The notes under the pieces are model-generated. The model was not told the origin of the DNA. It made no database searches and saw only the letters and a list, made by a program, of their open reading frames with translations. DNA of 64,000 nt. Source: Cellulomonas humilata (lineage in GTDB: Bacteria; Actinomycetota; Actinomycetes; Actinomycetales; Cellulomonadaceae). The DNA lies in the NCBI RefSeq assembly GCF_030814415.1, contig NZ_JAUSVB010000006.1, positions 186,001 through 250,000 of the forward strand. Reading direction: 5' to 3'. Positions 37,056-44,929 of the stretch are shown here, in pieces. The translations under genes and the position numbers were made by a program. Position 1 is the stretch's first letter. Each line of letters opens with the position of its first letter.

Positions 37056-38302
37056 TCGTCCGGAGGTAGCGGCCGGACGAGCGCGACGACGGTGTGTACG
37101 AGCAGCACCACGAGCGCGACGTTCCGCGCGGCCAGCGTCAGCGTGACCCCGGGCCCGCCGGAGACGACCTGCGAGTAGAACCAGGGAAAGACGATCTGCG
37201 TCGCCGCGGCGGTGCCCAGCGTCAGCCACGCGGTCGTCCGCCAGCCGGGCAGCCGCAGCGCCAGGGCGACCGCCACGGGGGGCGCCAGCCAGCCGATGTA
37301 CTGCGGCGACCCCACCTTGTTGAACACGAGCATGGCCAGCGTCAGGAGCATCGCGCCACGGACCAGCAGCTCCGTGCGCGCGATCCCGCCGGACCACATC
37401 CGGGCACCGAGCTGTTCGCGACGCCACCAGAGCAGCAGCGCCGCTGCGCCGAGCGCGAGGAAGAAGAGCGCACTGAGGACGTCCGCGGCGCCCTGCGTGC
37501 CCGGTCCCTTGATCTCCCAGGTGACGATCGGCTGGTTCAGGTACCGGGTGATCGACGTGGAGAACAGTCCCGCGACGAGCCACGGGGTGGCCCCTGGCGA
37601 CTCGATCTGCAGCCCGCGCTCCTCCTGCTCGGTCAGGAACGACGCCACGTGCGGCAGCCCGCCCAGCGCCGCGACGGTCCCGACGACCACGACGCTGACG
37701 ATCGCCGCGGGCACCACCACGGAGCGCCACGGTCGGCGCACCGCCACGAACAGCGCGATGAGCAGGGCGCCGGGCGCGACCTTGACCCATGCCGCGGCGG
37801 TCAGCAGCGCGGAGGTGATGCGCGGGTGGTTGAGCGCGATCGACAGGGCGACGACGACCACGGGAGCGATGACGGCGTCGAGGCGACCCATCGCGACCGG
37901 TCCGAGGAGCACCAGGAATGCGAGCCACCACCAGGCGCCGATCGTGGTCGGTGGCCCCTGCGGACGGTCGGGCCGACGGGTGTGCATGAGGAACGCGACC
38001 GCGACCGCGTCGAGCACGGTGATCATCAGCGCCCAGACGGCCGCATACGCGGAGCCGCCTCCCGCACCACCGACCGCGGCAGCGAGCATCGGGATGATCG
38101 CCCCCGCCGGGTACACCCACGAGCCCGAGAGCACGGGCCACTCGCCCTGGTTGAGCCCGAGCCACATCCAGTAGCGGTAGAGGTCGAGGTCCCAGAACGC
38201 CTGCTGGGGGATCAGGACGAGGCCGACGAGCGCGAGCCAGCCGTGCACGAGGACGAACGCGACCCAGACGGCCGTGGTGGAGTGCAGCAGGCGGCGGAGC
38301 AG
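36998..38302 (-). CDS. GT87 family polyprenyl-phosphate mannosyltransferase-like protein
   Basis: About 434 aa, ten or more membrane helices, GT-C fold. The first external loop has DLDLYRYW, the family position of the catalytic acidic residues, and ITSALLTAAAWVKVAPGALL fits GT87. Members transfer mannose to cell-envelope lipids. GTG at 38248 would start in the middle of the first hydrophobic helix; in-frame CTG at 38302 has GGAGG five bases upstream and gives LRRLLHSTTAVWVAF, so CTG is proposed. If wrong, the start is 38248. Confidence 0.82.
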   Translation of the reverse strand: MLRRLLHSTTAVWVAFVLVHGWLALVGLVLIPQQAFWDLDLYRYWMWLGLNQGEWPVLSGSWVYPAGAIIPMLAAAVGGAGGGSAYAAVWALMITVLDAVAVAFLMHTRRPDRPQGPPTTIGAWWWLAFLVLLGPVAMGRLDAVIAPVVVVALSIALNHPRITSALLTAAAWVKVAPGALLIALFVAVRRPWRSVVVPAAIVSVVVVGTVAALGGLPHVASFLTEQEERGLQIESPGATPWLVAGLFSTSITRYLNQPIVTWEIKGPGTQGAADVLSALFFLALGAAALLLWWRREQLGARMWSGGIARTELLVRGAMLLTLAMLVFNKVGSPQYIGWLAPPVAVALALRLPGWRTTAWLTLGTAAATQIVFPWFYSQVVSGGPGVTLTLAARNVALVVLLVHTVVALVRPLPPDDQPDALRRQERITSASPAA

Positions 38303-38401
38303 CGCGACCTCCGAGGCAGTGGCCGGACGAGGCCGACGAGCGGGCAGGTGATCAGGCTAGCCCGCCCGTGGGCCTCGTCGCCGCCCTGCTCCCTGTGAGT
38401 A

Positions 38402-38587
38402 TCAGGCGGGGCGTCCCGGGACCACCGGCGGTGGCACGGTCCCTGCGGCCGGCCCGGCGACGGGGAACACCGCACTGCGCTCGGTGTCGTCGACGTACTC
38501 GTCGCCACGCGGCGGGTCGTCGGGTGCCGGGGGTGCGTCCGGGGCCGTCTCGAGGACGGGGTCGGGCGTGGTGTCTGGCTCGGTCAT
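38402..38587 (-). CDS. Small acidic Pro-rich hypothetical protein
   Basis: 61 aa, rich in Pro, Asp and Glu (MTEPDTTPDPVLETAPDAPP), ending in a Pro/Val-rich tail. Low-complexity, no domain recognised. It is supported by a strong AAGGAGG seven bases before the ATG. It lies between the LytR_C gene and the mannosyltransferase gene on the same strand. Confidence 0.6.
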   Translation of the reverse strand: MTEPDTTPDPVLETAPDAPPAPDDPPRGDEYVDDTERSAVFPVAGPAAGTVPPPVVPGRPA

Positions 38588-38671
38588 CGTCGACCTCCTT
38601 CGTCGTCCGCGGTCGTTGACCACGGCGGAGATCCACGGTCGCACGGTCGTCACGACCGCGCACGACGGGCG

Positions 38672-39295
38672 TCAGCCGGCGGCGGGGGCCTCCGTCGCCA
38701 CCGGGGCGACGACCTCGTCGAACGGTGTGCAGCCCGCCGGGGCCACGAGGGGTGCGGCCGGGTCGAGCGTGACCGTGTCGAGGGGCTTGAGCTCGGCGAA
38801 CTCGGCTCCCAGCGCCACGTCCAGGCTGGCGTCCGCGCGCGGGTCGAGCACGAGGACCGCCCCGTCGATGTGCGCCGCGAGGGTGTACGCCTGGGCGACG
38901 CCGGTGACGCCGAAGATGATGCGCGCCGTGCCGTCGTAGGTGGCCGTGGCGTTCTCCGCGGACGCGACGATGAAGCCGCGCTCCGTCAGTGCCGCCCCTG
39001 TGGCACCGGCCAGGCCGACGCGCGTGGTCGCGTTGAAGACCTTCACGGTGATCTGGTTGGCGGCCACCGGCAACGCCCCGGCCGGGGGGCACGGGTACGG
39101 GTCCTGCGACGCTGTGGGTGTGGGTACCTTCGCGAAGTCGCGAGCGAAGAACGGCAGGCTCAGGCTGCCCGTGAAGATGGCCGCGGCGCCGAGGCCGGCG
39201 AGCGCGAGGGCCGCGAGGAGCACCCCGAAGATGACTGCCTGTCGTTCGTGCATGTGCCGTCGGCGAAGCTGCCGCGCGCGGTCCGGCTCGGTCAC
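38672..39295 (-). CDS. LytR C-terminal domain membrane protein
   Basis: 207 aa. A short basic N-terminus, one membrane anchor (about residues 22-43), a linker, then a LytR_C domain (ITVKVFNATTRVGLAGATGAALTERGFIV) ending in a Pro/Ala-rich tail. The domain is found outside the membrane in LytR-CpsA-Psr relatives, but the catalytic LCP domain is missing. GTG at 39295 overlaps the stop of the next gene upstream (GTGA), a fixed pairing in actinobacteria. Confidence 0.85.
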   Translation of the reverse strand: MTEPDRARQLRRRHMHERQAVIFGVLLAALALAGLGAAAIFTGSLSLPFFARDFAKVPTPTASQDPYPCPPAGALPVAANQITVKVFNATTRVGLAGATGAALTERGFIVASAENATATYDGTARIIFGVTGVAQAYTLAAHIDGAVLVLDPRADASLDVALGAEFAELKPLDTVTLDPAAPLVAPAGCTPFDEVVAPVATEAPAAG

Positions 39296-39588
39296 TTGAT
39301 CACCAGCACCCGGGCGTGCAGCAGCGCGCGCTGGTGCAGCGCTGCCCGGACAGCGCGGTGCAGACCGTCCTCCAGGTACATCACGCCGCGGTACTGCACG
39401 ACGTGCGCGAACAGGTCGCCGTAGAACGTCGAGTCCTCCGCGAGCAGCGCGTCGAGGTCGAGGGTGCGCTTCGTCGTCACCAGCTCGTCGAGCCGCACCT
39501 GGCGCGGCGGGACCTCGGCCCACTGCTTGGCCGTCTCGAGCCCGTGCTCCGGGTAGGGCCTGCCCTCGCCCACCGCCTTGAAGATCAC
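39292..39588 (-). CDS. Conserved actinobacterial protein (MIFK... family)
   Basis: 98 aa. The sequence MIFKAVGEGRPYPEHGL, PPRQVRLDELVTTKRTLDLDALLAEDSTFYGDLFAHVV and EDGLHRAVRAALHQRALLHARVL is a highly conserved actinobacterial protein, sometimes labelled VapB-like, with a ParB-like loop. No toxin gene accompanies it, so a toxin-antitoxin role is not supported here. It is coupled to the LytR_C gene by a 4-base overlap. Confidence 0.88.
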   Translation of the reverse strand: MIFKAVGEGRPYPEHGLETAKQWAEVPPRQVRLDELVTTKRTLDLDALLAEDSTFYGDLFAHVVQYRGVMYLEDGLHRAVRAALHQRALLHARVLVIK

Positions 39589-39948
39589 GGAGGGAGTCTA
39601 GGTGACACGCCCGCCGCTCCGTGCCGCACCCGCGGGTGAGGTCAGCGCCGCCCGCGAGGGTCGAGCCGGCGGACACACCGAGCGCGCGGGTCCGCACCGC
39701 CGACCTCGTTCCCCATCCACGCTCTCGGGCGCCGCGCGGGGGTCGGTCGGACGACAATTGGATAGCGGTTTCCGTTGGCGGGAGCGCTCCCGTCAACGGT
39801 TTCCGGCGAATGTGACATCAAGGGTTGACTCGGGTGAACCAGGCGATACGGTCGTGGGCGGTCGGGGTCAAAGGCGCCCCCGACTTTCCTCATCGGGAGC
39901 TACCCCTTCACCCGTGGGGGACGCCTAGCCGATTGAAAGGATTCAAGG
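39589..39948 (+). promoter_or_regulatory. Control region of rhamnogalacturonan lyase gene
   Basis: This 360-bp gene-free stretch holds a LacI/CebR-like operator (39774-39797), two CGGTTTCCG direct repeats at about 39766 and 39797, and a promoter-like pair TTGACT (39825-39830) - 16 bp - TACGGT (39847-39852). AAAGGA at 39936 is the ribosome-binding site of the lyase gene. The first 130 bases next to the minus-strand gene show nothing further. Confidence 0.6.
39774..39797. promoter_or_regulatory. CebR/LacI-type operator
   Basis: CGGGAGCGCTCCCG (39779-39792) is a perfect 14-bp palindrome whose core GGGAGCGCTCCC is identical to the 12 central bases of the CebR box TGGGAGCGCTCCCA. The symmetry extends to GTTG/CAAC with one mismatch, making 24 bp. 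It lies 28 bp upstream of the proposed -35. A LacI-family repressor responding to plant-wall sugars is likely; none is in the window. Confidence 0.7.
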
Positions 39949-42540
39949 ATGAGTCTGACGCAACGACGAGGACGAACGCTCACCGCGATCGCCGGGTCCG
40001 TGCTGCTCGTGGGCACGCTCGCTGCCACCCCCGCGACGGCAGCACCACTCCCTGGGACCGGCATCGGGCACGGCCCCGGCAAGGGTCCCGACGGACTGAC
40101 CCTCGAGCGCCTCGACCGCGGACTCGTCGCCGCCGCCACGACCGAAGGCGTGTTCCTGTCCTGGCGGCTGCTCGCCAGCGAGGTCACCGGCGCCACCGCG
40201 ACCGGGCTGACCGGCCCCGACTTCGCGGTCTACCGCGACGGCACCCTCCTGGGCACGGTCACCGACTCCACCAACTTCGTCGACCCCGCCGGCACCACCG
40301 CCTCCCACTACCGGGTGGCCGCGGTCGTGAACGGCGCCGAGGTCGACGGTGCAGAAGCTACCCCGTGGGCCCAGGCGAGCCTCGACATCCCGCTGCACAA
40401 GCCGGCCGACGGTGTCACCCCCGTGGGCGAGGCGTACACGTACTCGGCCAACGACATGTCCGTGGCGGACGTCGACGGCGACGGACGGTACGAGTACATC
40501 GTCAAGTGGGACCCGTCGAACTCGAAGGACGTCAGCCAGGTCGGCTACACCGGCAACGTGTTCGTCGACGCCTACGAGCAGGACGGCACGCAGCTGTGGC
40601 GCATCGACCTGGGCGTGAACATCCGCGCCGGCGCGCACTACACGCAGTTCCCCGTCTACGACTACGACGGTGACGGCAAGGCCGAGCTCATGATGAAGAC
40701 GGCGCCCGGAAGCAAGATCACGCAGTACAAGGCCGACGGAACCGTCGCATCCGAGAAGTTCGTCTCGTTGCCGAAGCGCGACCGCGACGCCGGCGTCACC
40801 GACACCGTCGACTACCGGCTGAGCAAGCAGGGCTACTTCGACCACCTGGTCACCATGCTCCAGGGCTGGAGCAGCCACCCCGAGGTCGTCGCGGGCCACT
40901 GGCCGTCGACCGTCGAGGCGGCGCTCGGCATCGCGCCGCAGTACGCGTACCCGCTCTCGACGCAGGACGCGACGGCGCTCGCCAACTACTTCATCGACGT
41001 CTACGCCCCCAGCCGCAGCGCCCGCAACGTCCTGCGCAACTTCGAGGGCTTCATCGTCGACGGTCCCGAGTACCTCACGGTGTTCGCGGGGGCGACCGGC
41101 AAGGAGCTCCAGACGATCGACTACAAGCCGGGTCGCGGCGACGACGGTCTGCTCTGGGGCGACTACGCCATGGCCCGCATCGAGCCCGGCAACCGCGTCG
41201 ACCGCTTCCTGGCCGGCGTCGCGTACCTCGACGGCCAGACGCCCTCGGCGGTCTTCGCCCGCGGCTACTACACGCGCACGACGCTCGTCGCGTACGACTG
41301 GGACGGCAAGAAGCTCCAGGAGCGCTGGTACGTCGACTCGGGCCACGTCCCGATGACGAACCCGTTCAACGACGGTCCGCACGGCCGCGATGGCACCGAC
41401 CCCGTGTACGGGACGATCACCACGCAGGGCTTCCACTCGCTGTCCGCGTCCGACGTGGACGGTGACGGCAAGCAGGAGATCGTCTACGGCGCGGCGACGA
41501 TCGACGACGACGGCTCCGTCCTGTACTCGTCGTTCGACACGCTCCCGCCCGCGAGCCCGGGTGCCGGGCAGGTCGTCCGCCTCGGTCACGGCGACGCCAT
41601 GCACGTCACGGACGTCGACCCCGACCGTCCGGGCCTGGAGATCTACACCAGCCACGAGGGCGCCACCTTCGCCCCCTACGGCATGGCCCTGCGCGACGCC
41701 GCGACCGGTGAGGTCATCTTCGGCAAGTACTCCGGTGCCGACACAGGCCGCTCGATGGTGGGCGACGTGCTCCCCGGCACGCGCGGCCTCGAGGTCTGGG
41801 CGAGCCTGCCCGGCGGCGGTGGCTCGCTGGGGCTGTACTCGGCGACCGGTGCCTTCACGCCCGGTGCGATCCCCGGCACGAACATGAGCATCAAGTGGCT
41901 GCCGGACGGGACGACGCAGATCGTCAACGGCTCCGGGGCGCAGGACGTCACGATCGACGACTGGACCCGGGGCCGCCAGCTGACCGCCACGGGCACGCGC
42001 TCGAACAACGGCACCAAGGGCAACCCGGCCCTGGTCGCGGACGTCCTGGGCGACTCCCGCGAGGAGCTGCTGGTCCGCACCGAGGACTCGTCGGCGATCC
42101 GCCTGTTCACCAACACGGCGCTGAGCCACACGAAGATGTACACGCTCATGCACGACCCGCAGTACCGCGTCGAGGTCGCCCGTCAGCAGACGACCTACAA
42201 CCAGCCGTCGGACGTGGGCTTCTACCTCGCCTCGGACACCGATTACACGCAGGTGCCGGTGCCGTCGTACTACGCGTCGGGCAGCATCGACGCCCTGCGC
42301 GACGCGACCAAGGCACAGATCGCCGCCGGTGCGATCACCGGTCCCGTCGTCGCGGGGCTTCTCGCCGCGCTCGAGGTGGCCGACAAGACCGCCGACGCCG
42401 GCAACGAGAAGATCGCGGTGAAGTCGCTGAAGGCGTACGTGGAGCTGCTCACGCCGCGGACGCGACTGTCCACCGTCACGCCTGCCGCCCGGGCGATCCT
42501 CGGGTACCAGGCCCAGCAGGTGATCTCGATGCTCGACTGA
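39949..42540 (+). CDS. Rhamnogalacturonan endolyase, PL11 family, with FIMAH domain
   Basis: 863 aa, secreted. Signal peptide (residues 1-31, with RRGR then a hydrophobic stretch and ATPATAA cleavage site). An Ig/FN3-like strand domain (about 50-150) is followed by the eight-bladed PL11 propeller (about 150-770) with calcium-binding repeats such as DVDGDGRYE, DYDGDGKAE and DVDGDGKQE. The last 85 residues (about 777-863: ALRDATKAQIAAG ... KSLKAYVELL) fit a FIMAH helical domain. It cleaves the rhamnose-galacturonate backbone of pectin by beta-elimination. The gene stands alone. Confidence 0.93.
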   Translation: MSLTQRRGRTLTAIAGSVLLVGTLAATPATAAPLPGTGIGHGPGKGPDGLTLERLDRGLVAAATTEGVFLSWRLLASEVTGATATGLTGPDFAVYRDGTLLGTVTDSTNFVDPAGTTASHYRVAAVVNGAEVDGAEATPWAQASLDIPLHKPADGVTPVGEAYTYSANDMSVADVDGDGRYEYIVKWDPSNSKDVSQVGYTGNVFVDAYEQDGTQLWRIDLGVNIRAGAHYTQFPVYDYDGDGKAELMMKTAPGSKITQYKADGTVASEKFVSLPKRDRDAGVTDTVDYRLSKQGYFDHLVTMLQGWSSHPEVVAGHWPSTVEAALGIAPQYAYPLSTQDATALANYFIDVYAPSRSARNVLRNFEGFIVDGPEYLTVFAGATGKELQTIDYKPGRGDDGLLWGDYAMARIEPGNRVDRFLAGVAYLDGQTPSAVFARGYYTRTTLVAYDWDGKKLQERWYVDSGHVPMTNPFNDGPHGRDGTDPVYGTITTQGFHSLSASDVDGDGKQEIVYGAATIDDDGSVLYSSFDTLPPASPGAGQVVRLGHGDAMHVTDVDPDRPGLEIYTSHEGATFAPYGMALRDAATGEVIFGKYSGADTGRSMVGDVLPGTRGLEVWASLPGGGGSLGLYSATGAFTPGAIPGTNMSIKWLPDGTTQIVNGSGAQDVTIDDWTRGRQLTATGTRSNNGTKGNPALVADVLGDSREELLVRTEDSSAIRLFTNTALSHTKMYTLMHDPQYRVEVARQQTTYNQPSDVGFYLASDTDYTQVPVPSYYASGSIDALRDATKAQIAAGAITGPVVAGLLAALEVADKTADAGNEKIAVKSLKAYVELLTPRTRLSTVTPAARAILGYQAQQVISMLD

Positions 42541-42581
42541 CACGTCGAGGATCGAGGGGTCGCGAGGGCAAGCGCGATCCC

Positions 42582-42620
42582 AGGGCGCCGGTCGGGGTCA
42601 CTACCGACCGGCGCCCTTCT
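42582..42620 (+). terminator. Terminator of PL11 gene
   Basis: A perfect 14-bp stem (AGGGCGCCGGTCGG / CCGACCGGCGCCCT) with an 8-base loop is followed by TCTCTG, 42 bases after the stop codon. Confidence 0.85.
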
Positions 42621-42673
42621 CTGCGTCTCCGTCGCGACGGGACTGGATGGTGCCCGGTCCGTGCTCTCCTGCC

Positions 42674-42733
42674 GACGAACAAGCCATGAGTGCCGCGACA
42701 GCGCCCCGTGGCGCCACTCATGGCTTGTTCGTC
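42674..42733. repeat. Intergenic palindromic element, copy B
   Basis: Perfect 19-bp inverted repeat (GACGAACAAGCCATGAGTG and its complement) around a 22-base centre that is itself partly paired (GCGCC/GGCGC). It lies between two ordinary terminators, so termination is already served there. Its 54-base core matches copy A at 31843-31896 at both ends and in length. Confidence 0.65.
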
Positions 42734-42755
42734 CGCTCGGTGGTCGCCCTCACGA

Positions 42756-42794
42756 CGAAGCCCCCGCCGCCCACAGGGGGCGACGGGGGCTTCG
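42756..42794 (-). terminator. Terminator of desaturase gene
   Basis: Stem CGAAGCCCCCG...CCGCCC paired with GGGGGCG...CGGGGGCTTCG with an ACA loop; it lies 13 bases after the desaturase stop (minus strand) and is followed on that strand by TCGTGAGG. No U-tract. Confidence 0.75.
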
Positions 42795-42806
42795 AGGAGC
42801 CGGAGG

Positions 42807-43886
42807 TCAGACGCGGTAGAGCGCCGTCATCGGGCAGTTGAACGGGTCGCGGTCGGGCTTCCCGACGGTGTTCAGGTACTTCACGATGATCGCGTACGAC
42901 CGCGGGAGCGACACCTGGACGTAGGGGATGTTGTGCTCCCGGCAGTACGCCTCGACGATCGGCTTCGCGCGGCGCAGGGACGGGCGGGGCATCGACGGGA
43001 ACAGGTGGTGCTCGACCTGGTGGTTGAGCCCGCCCATGAGCACGTCGACCCACTTGCCGCCGCCGATGTTCCGGCTGGTCAGCACCTGGCGGCGCAGGAA
43101 GTCGAGACGCGAGTCCTTGGGGATCAGCGGCATGCCCTTGTGGTTCGGGGCGAACGACGCACCCATGTAGAACCCGAAGACGCCCATCTGCACGGCCAGG
43201 AAGACCAGCGCGATCGGCCAGGACATGCAGAGGAAGACGAGGGCGGTGCCACCGACGAGCCGGATGGTCATCATCACGATCTCGGCCGCGCGGTGCTCGA
43301 GCTTCTCGCGCGACGACAGCCGCTTGATGGCGGCGACGTGCAGCGCCAGGCCTTCGAGCAGAAGCAGCGGGAAGAAGAACCAGCCCTGGTGGTTGATGAA
43401 CCAGACCGACAGCGGCTTGGTGCGCTTCGCGGCCTGCTCCGGGGTGAACGCCAGGACCTCGAGGTCGATGTCCGGGTCCGTGTCGATCTTGTTCGGGTTG
43501 GCGTGGTGGCGCGTGTGCTTGCGCTGCCACCAGCCGTGGCTCAGGCCGACGAACAGGTCGGCCAGCACGAGGGACGTCCAGTTGTTGGCGCGCCCGTCGG
43601 CGAAGATCTGGCGGTGCGCGGCGTCGTGTCCCAGGAACGCGACCTGCGTGAGGATCACGGCGGCGGCGAAGGCGACGGCGATCTGCCACCAGGAGTCACC
43701 CACGAGGATGATCGTGGCGATCAGGCCGAAGACGGCGACGACGGCGGCGGAGAGCCGCACGGCGTAGTGCGCGGGGCGACGCTTCATCAGGCCGGCGGCC
43801 TGGATGGTGCGGGTCAGCTCGGTGAAGTCGCTGACGGCGCGGTCGCGAGGTCGGGTGGGTGTGGCGGTAAGCGTCGGGGAGCTCAT
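42807..43886 (-). CDS. Membrane fatty acid desaturase, acyl-lipid type
   Basis: 359 aa. The three histidine boxes are GHDAAH (about 87-92), KHTRHH (about 123-128) and HQVEHH (about 303-308; the third is Q-x2-HH like delta-6 front-end types). Four to six membrane segments surround them. It inserts a double bond using O2 and a di-iron centre. The C-terminal VGKPDRDPFNCPM is usual for the actinobacterial group. It is not near lipid genes; a cold shock gene lies upstream on the same strand, which may reflect shared cold response. Confidence 0.93.
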   Translation of the reverse strand: MSSPTLTATPTRPRDRAVSDFTELTRTIQAAGLMKRRPAHYAVRLSAAVVAVFGLIATIILVGDSWWQIAVAFAAAVILTQVAFLGHDAAHRQIFADGRANNWTSLVLADLFVGLSHGWWQRKHTRHHANPNKIDTDPDIDLEVLAFTPEQAAKRTKPLSVWFINHQGWFFFPLLLLEGLALHVAAIKRLSSREKLEHRAAEIVMMTIRLVGGTALVFLCMSWPIALVFLAVQMGVFGFYMGASFAPNHKGMPLIPKDSRLDFLRRQVLTSRNIGGGKWVDVLMGGLNHQVEHHLFPSMPRPSLRRAKPIVEAYCREHNIPYVQVSLPRSYAIIVKYLNTVGKPDRDPFNCPMTALYRV

Positions 43887-43970
43887 GGCGTCCGTCCTGT
43901 CGGTCGTGCGAGGTGCGGCGCGAGTGCAGTCGGGATCAGCGGGAGCGGAGGCGCCTGGTCGAGGATGCGA

Positions 43971-44003
43971 CGAGACCCCGGCCGGTAGTCGGCCGGGGTC
44001 TCG
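43971..44003 (-). terminator. Terminator of cold shock gene
   Basis: A perfect 14-bp stem (CGAGACCCCGGCCG / CGGCCGGGGTCTCG) with a 5-base loop begins 19 bases after the cold shock gene stop on the minus strand. Confidence 0.85.
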
Positions 44004-44022
44004 TGCTCTGGAGCTATGAGGC

Positions 44023-44226
44023 TCAGAGAGGCGTGATGTTCGACGCCTGCGGGCCCTTGGGGCCCTGCGTGACCTCGAACTGGACCTTCTGGTTCTCCTC
44101 GAGCGTGCGGTAGCCGCTCGTCGTGATCGCGCTGTAGTGCGCGAAGACGTCGGGTCCGCCGTCCTCGGGGGCGATGAAGCCGAAGCCCTTCTCGGCGTTG
44201 AACCACTTCACGGTGCCAACAGGCAT
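44023..44226 (-). CDS. Cold shock protein, CspA family
   Basis: 67 aa. RNP1 KGFGFIAP and RNP2 VFAHYSAI mark the single-stranded nucleic-acid-binding cold shock domain; the start [10 protein letters not shown] is standard. ATG at 44226 with GAGAAG upstream; a longer frame exists but adds an unrelated 11 residues. RNA chaperone in the cytoplasm. The 260-bp region before it, shared with the divergent YchJ gene, holds its leader. Confidence 0.96.
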   Translation of the reverse strand: MPVGTVKWFNAEKGFGFIAPEDGGPDVFAHYSAITTSGYRTLEENQKVQFEVTQGPKGPQASNITPL

Positions 44227-44490
44227 GATGTTCTCTTCTCTCACGTGCGGTATGGACAACTCCCGGGTGACCGGGACCGGTATTCACGGTGTTCGTCGTC
44301 CGTCTCCGAGGTGGTCCTCGAGAACGTCCTGCCAAGTTTCCTCGGCCGTCATGACAAGCGATTCACTGCGACTACAGGGACAACCGTACGGCACGACGGG
44401 CCGGACGGGAACGGGAGTGACGCATTCGGCGTCCGGCCGCCGCCGAGACTTCTTGCTACGTTCGCCCCGACGACCGCGTCCGGAGGGCCG

Positions 44491-44886
44491 ATGACCGAGC
44501 ACGACGACCGCTGCCCGTGCGGCACCGGCGAGACCTACGACGAGTGCTGCGGCCGCTACCTGGCCGACGGCCGCCGGGCGCCGACCGCCGAGGCACTGAT
44601 GCGCTCGCGGTACACGGGCTTCGCGACCGGCGCCTCCCACTACCTGCTGGTCACGTGGCACCCGAGCACCCGGCCGGACCTCCTCGAGCTGGACGACGAG
44701 ATGGCCTGGTACCGGCTGGACGTGGTCCGCAAGGACGCCGGCGGGCCGTGGGACGACGCCGGCACGGTCGAGTTCGTCGCGCACTACCGGCTGGACGACG
44801 GTCGGCGCGGCCGGCTGCACGAGACCAGCCACTTCGTGCGGGAGGACGGCCGCTGGCTGTACGTGGACGGCGGGATCGGTTCGTAG
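44491..44886 (+). CDS. YchJ family SEC-C motif protein
   Basis: 131 aa. The N-terminus has the SEC-C metal-binding motif CPCGTGETYDECCGRYL, followed by the NTF2-like YchJ domain (TAEALMRSRYTGFATG, YLLVTWHPSTRP). Full length. The role is unknown; SEC-C modules bind zinc. ATG at 44491 has CGGAGGG at proper spacing. Confidence 0.93.
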   Translation: MTEHDDRCPCGTGETYDECCGRYLADGRRAPTAEALMRSRYTGFATGASHYLLVTWHPSTRPDLLELDDEMAWYRLDVVRKDAGGPWDDAGTVEFVAHYRLDDGRRGRLHETSHFVREDGRWLYVDGGIGS

Positions 44887-44929
44887 CCCTGGCGCGCGGG
44901 ATGTCGGTGCCGGGCGGCAGGATGCAGGG

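Noticed and set aside
39292..39588. Antitoxin of a VapBC pair
   Set aside because: Databases sometimes name this family VapB-like, but no PIN or other toxin gene is adjacent and its partner is a LytR_C gene. I call it a conserved protein only.
39949..40045. Tat signal on the PL11 lyase
   Set aside because: QRRGRT has the Arg pair but lacks the RR-x-phi-phi consensus; I call it a signal peptide without naming the route.
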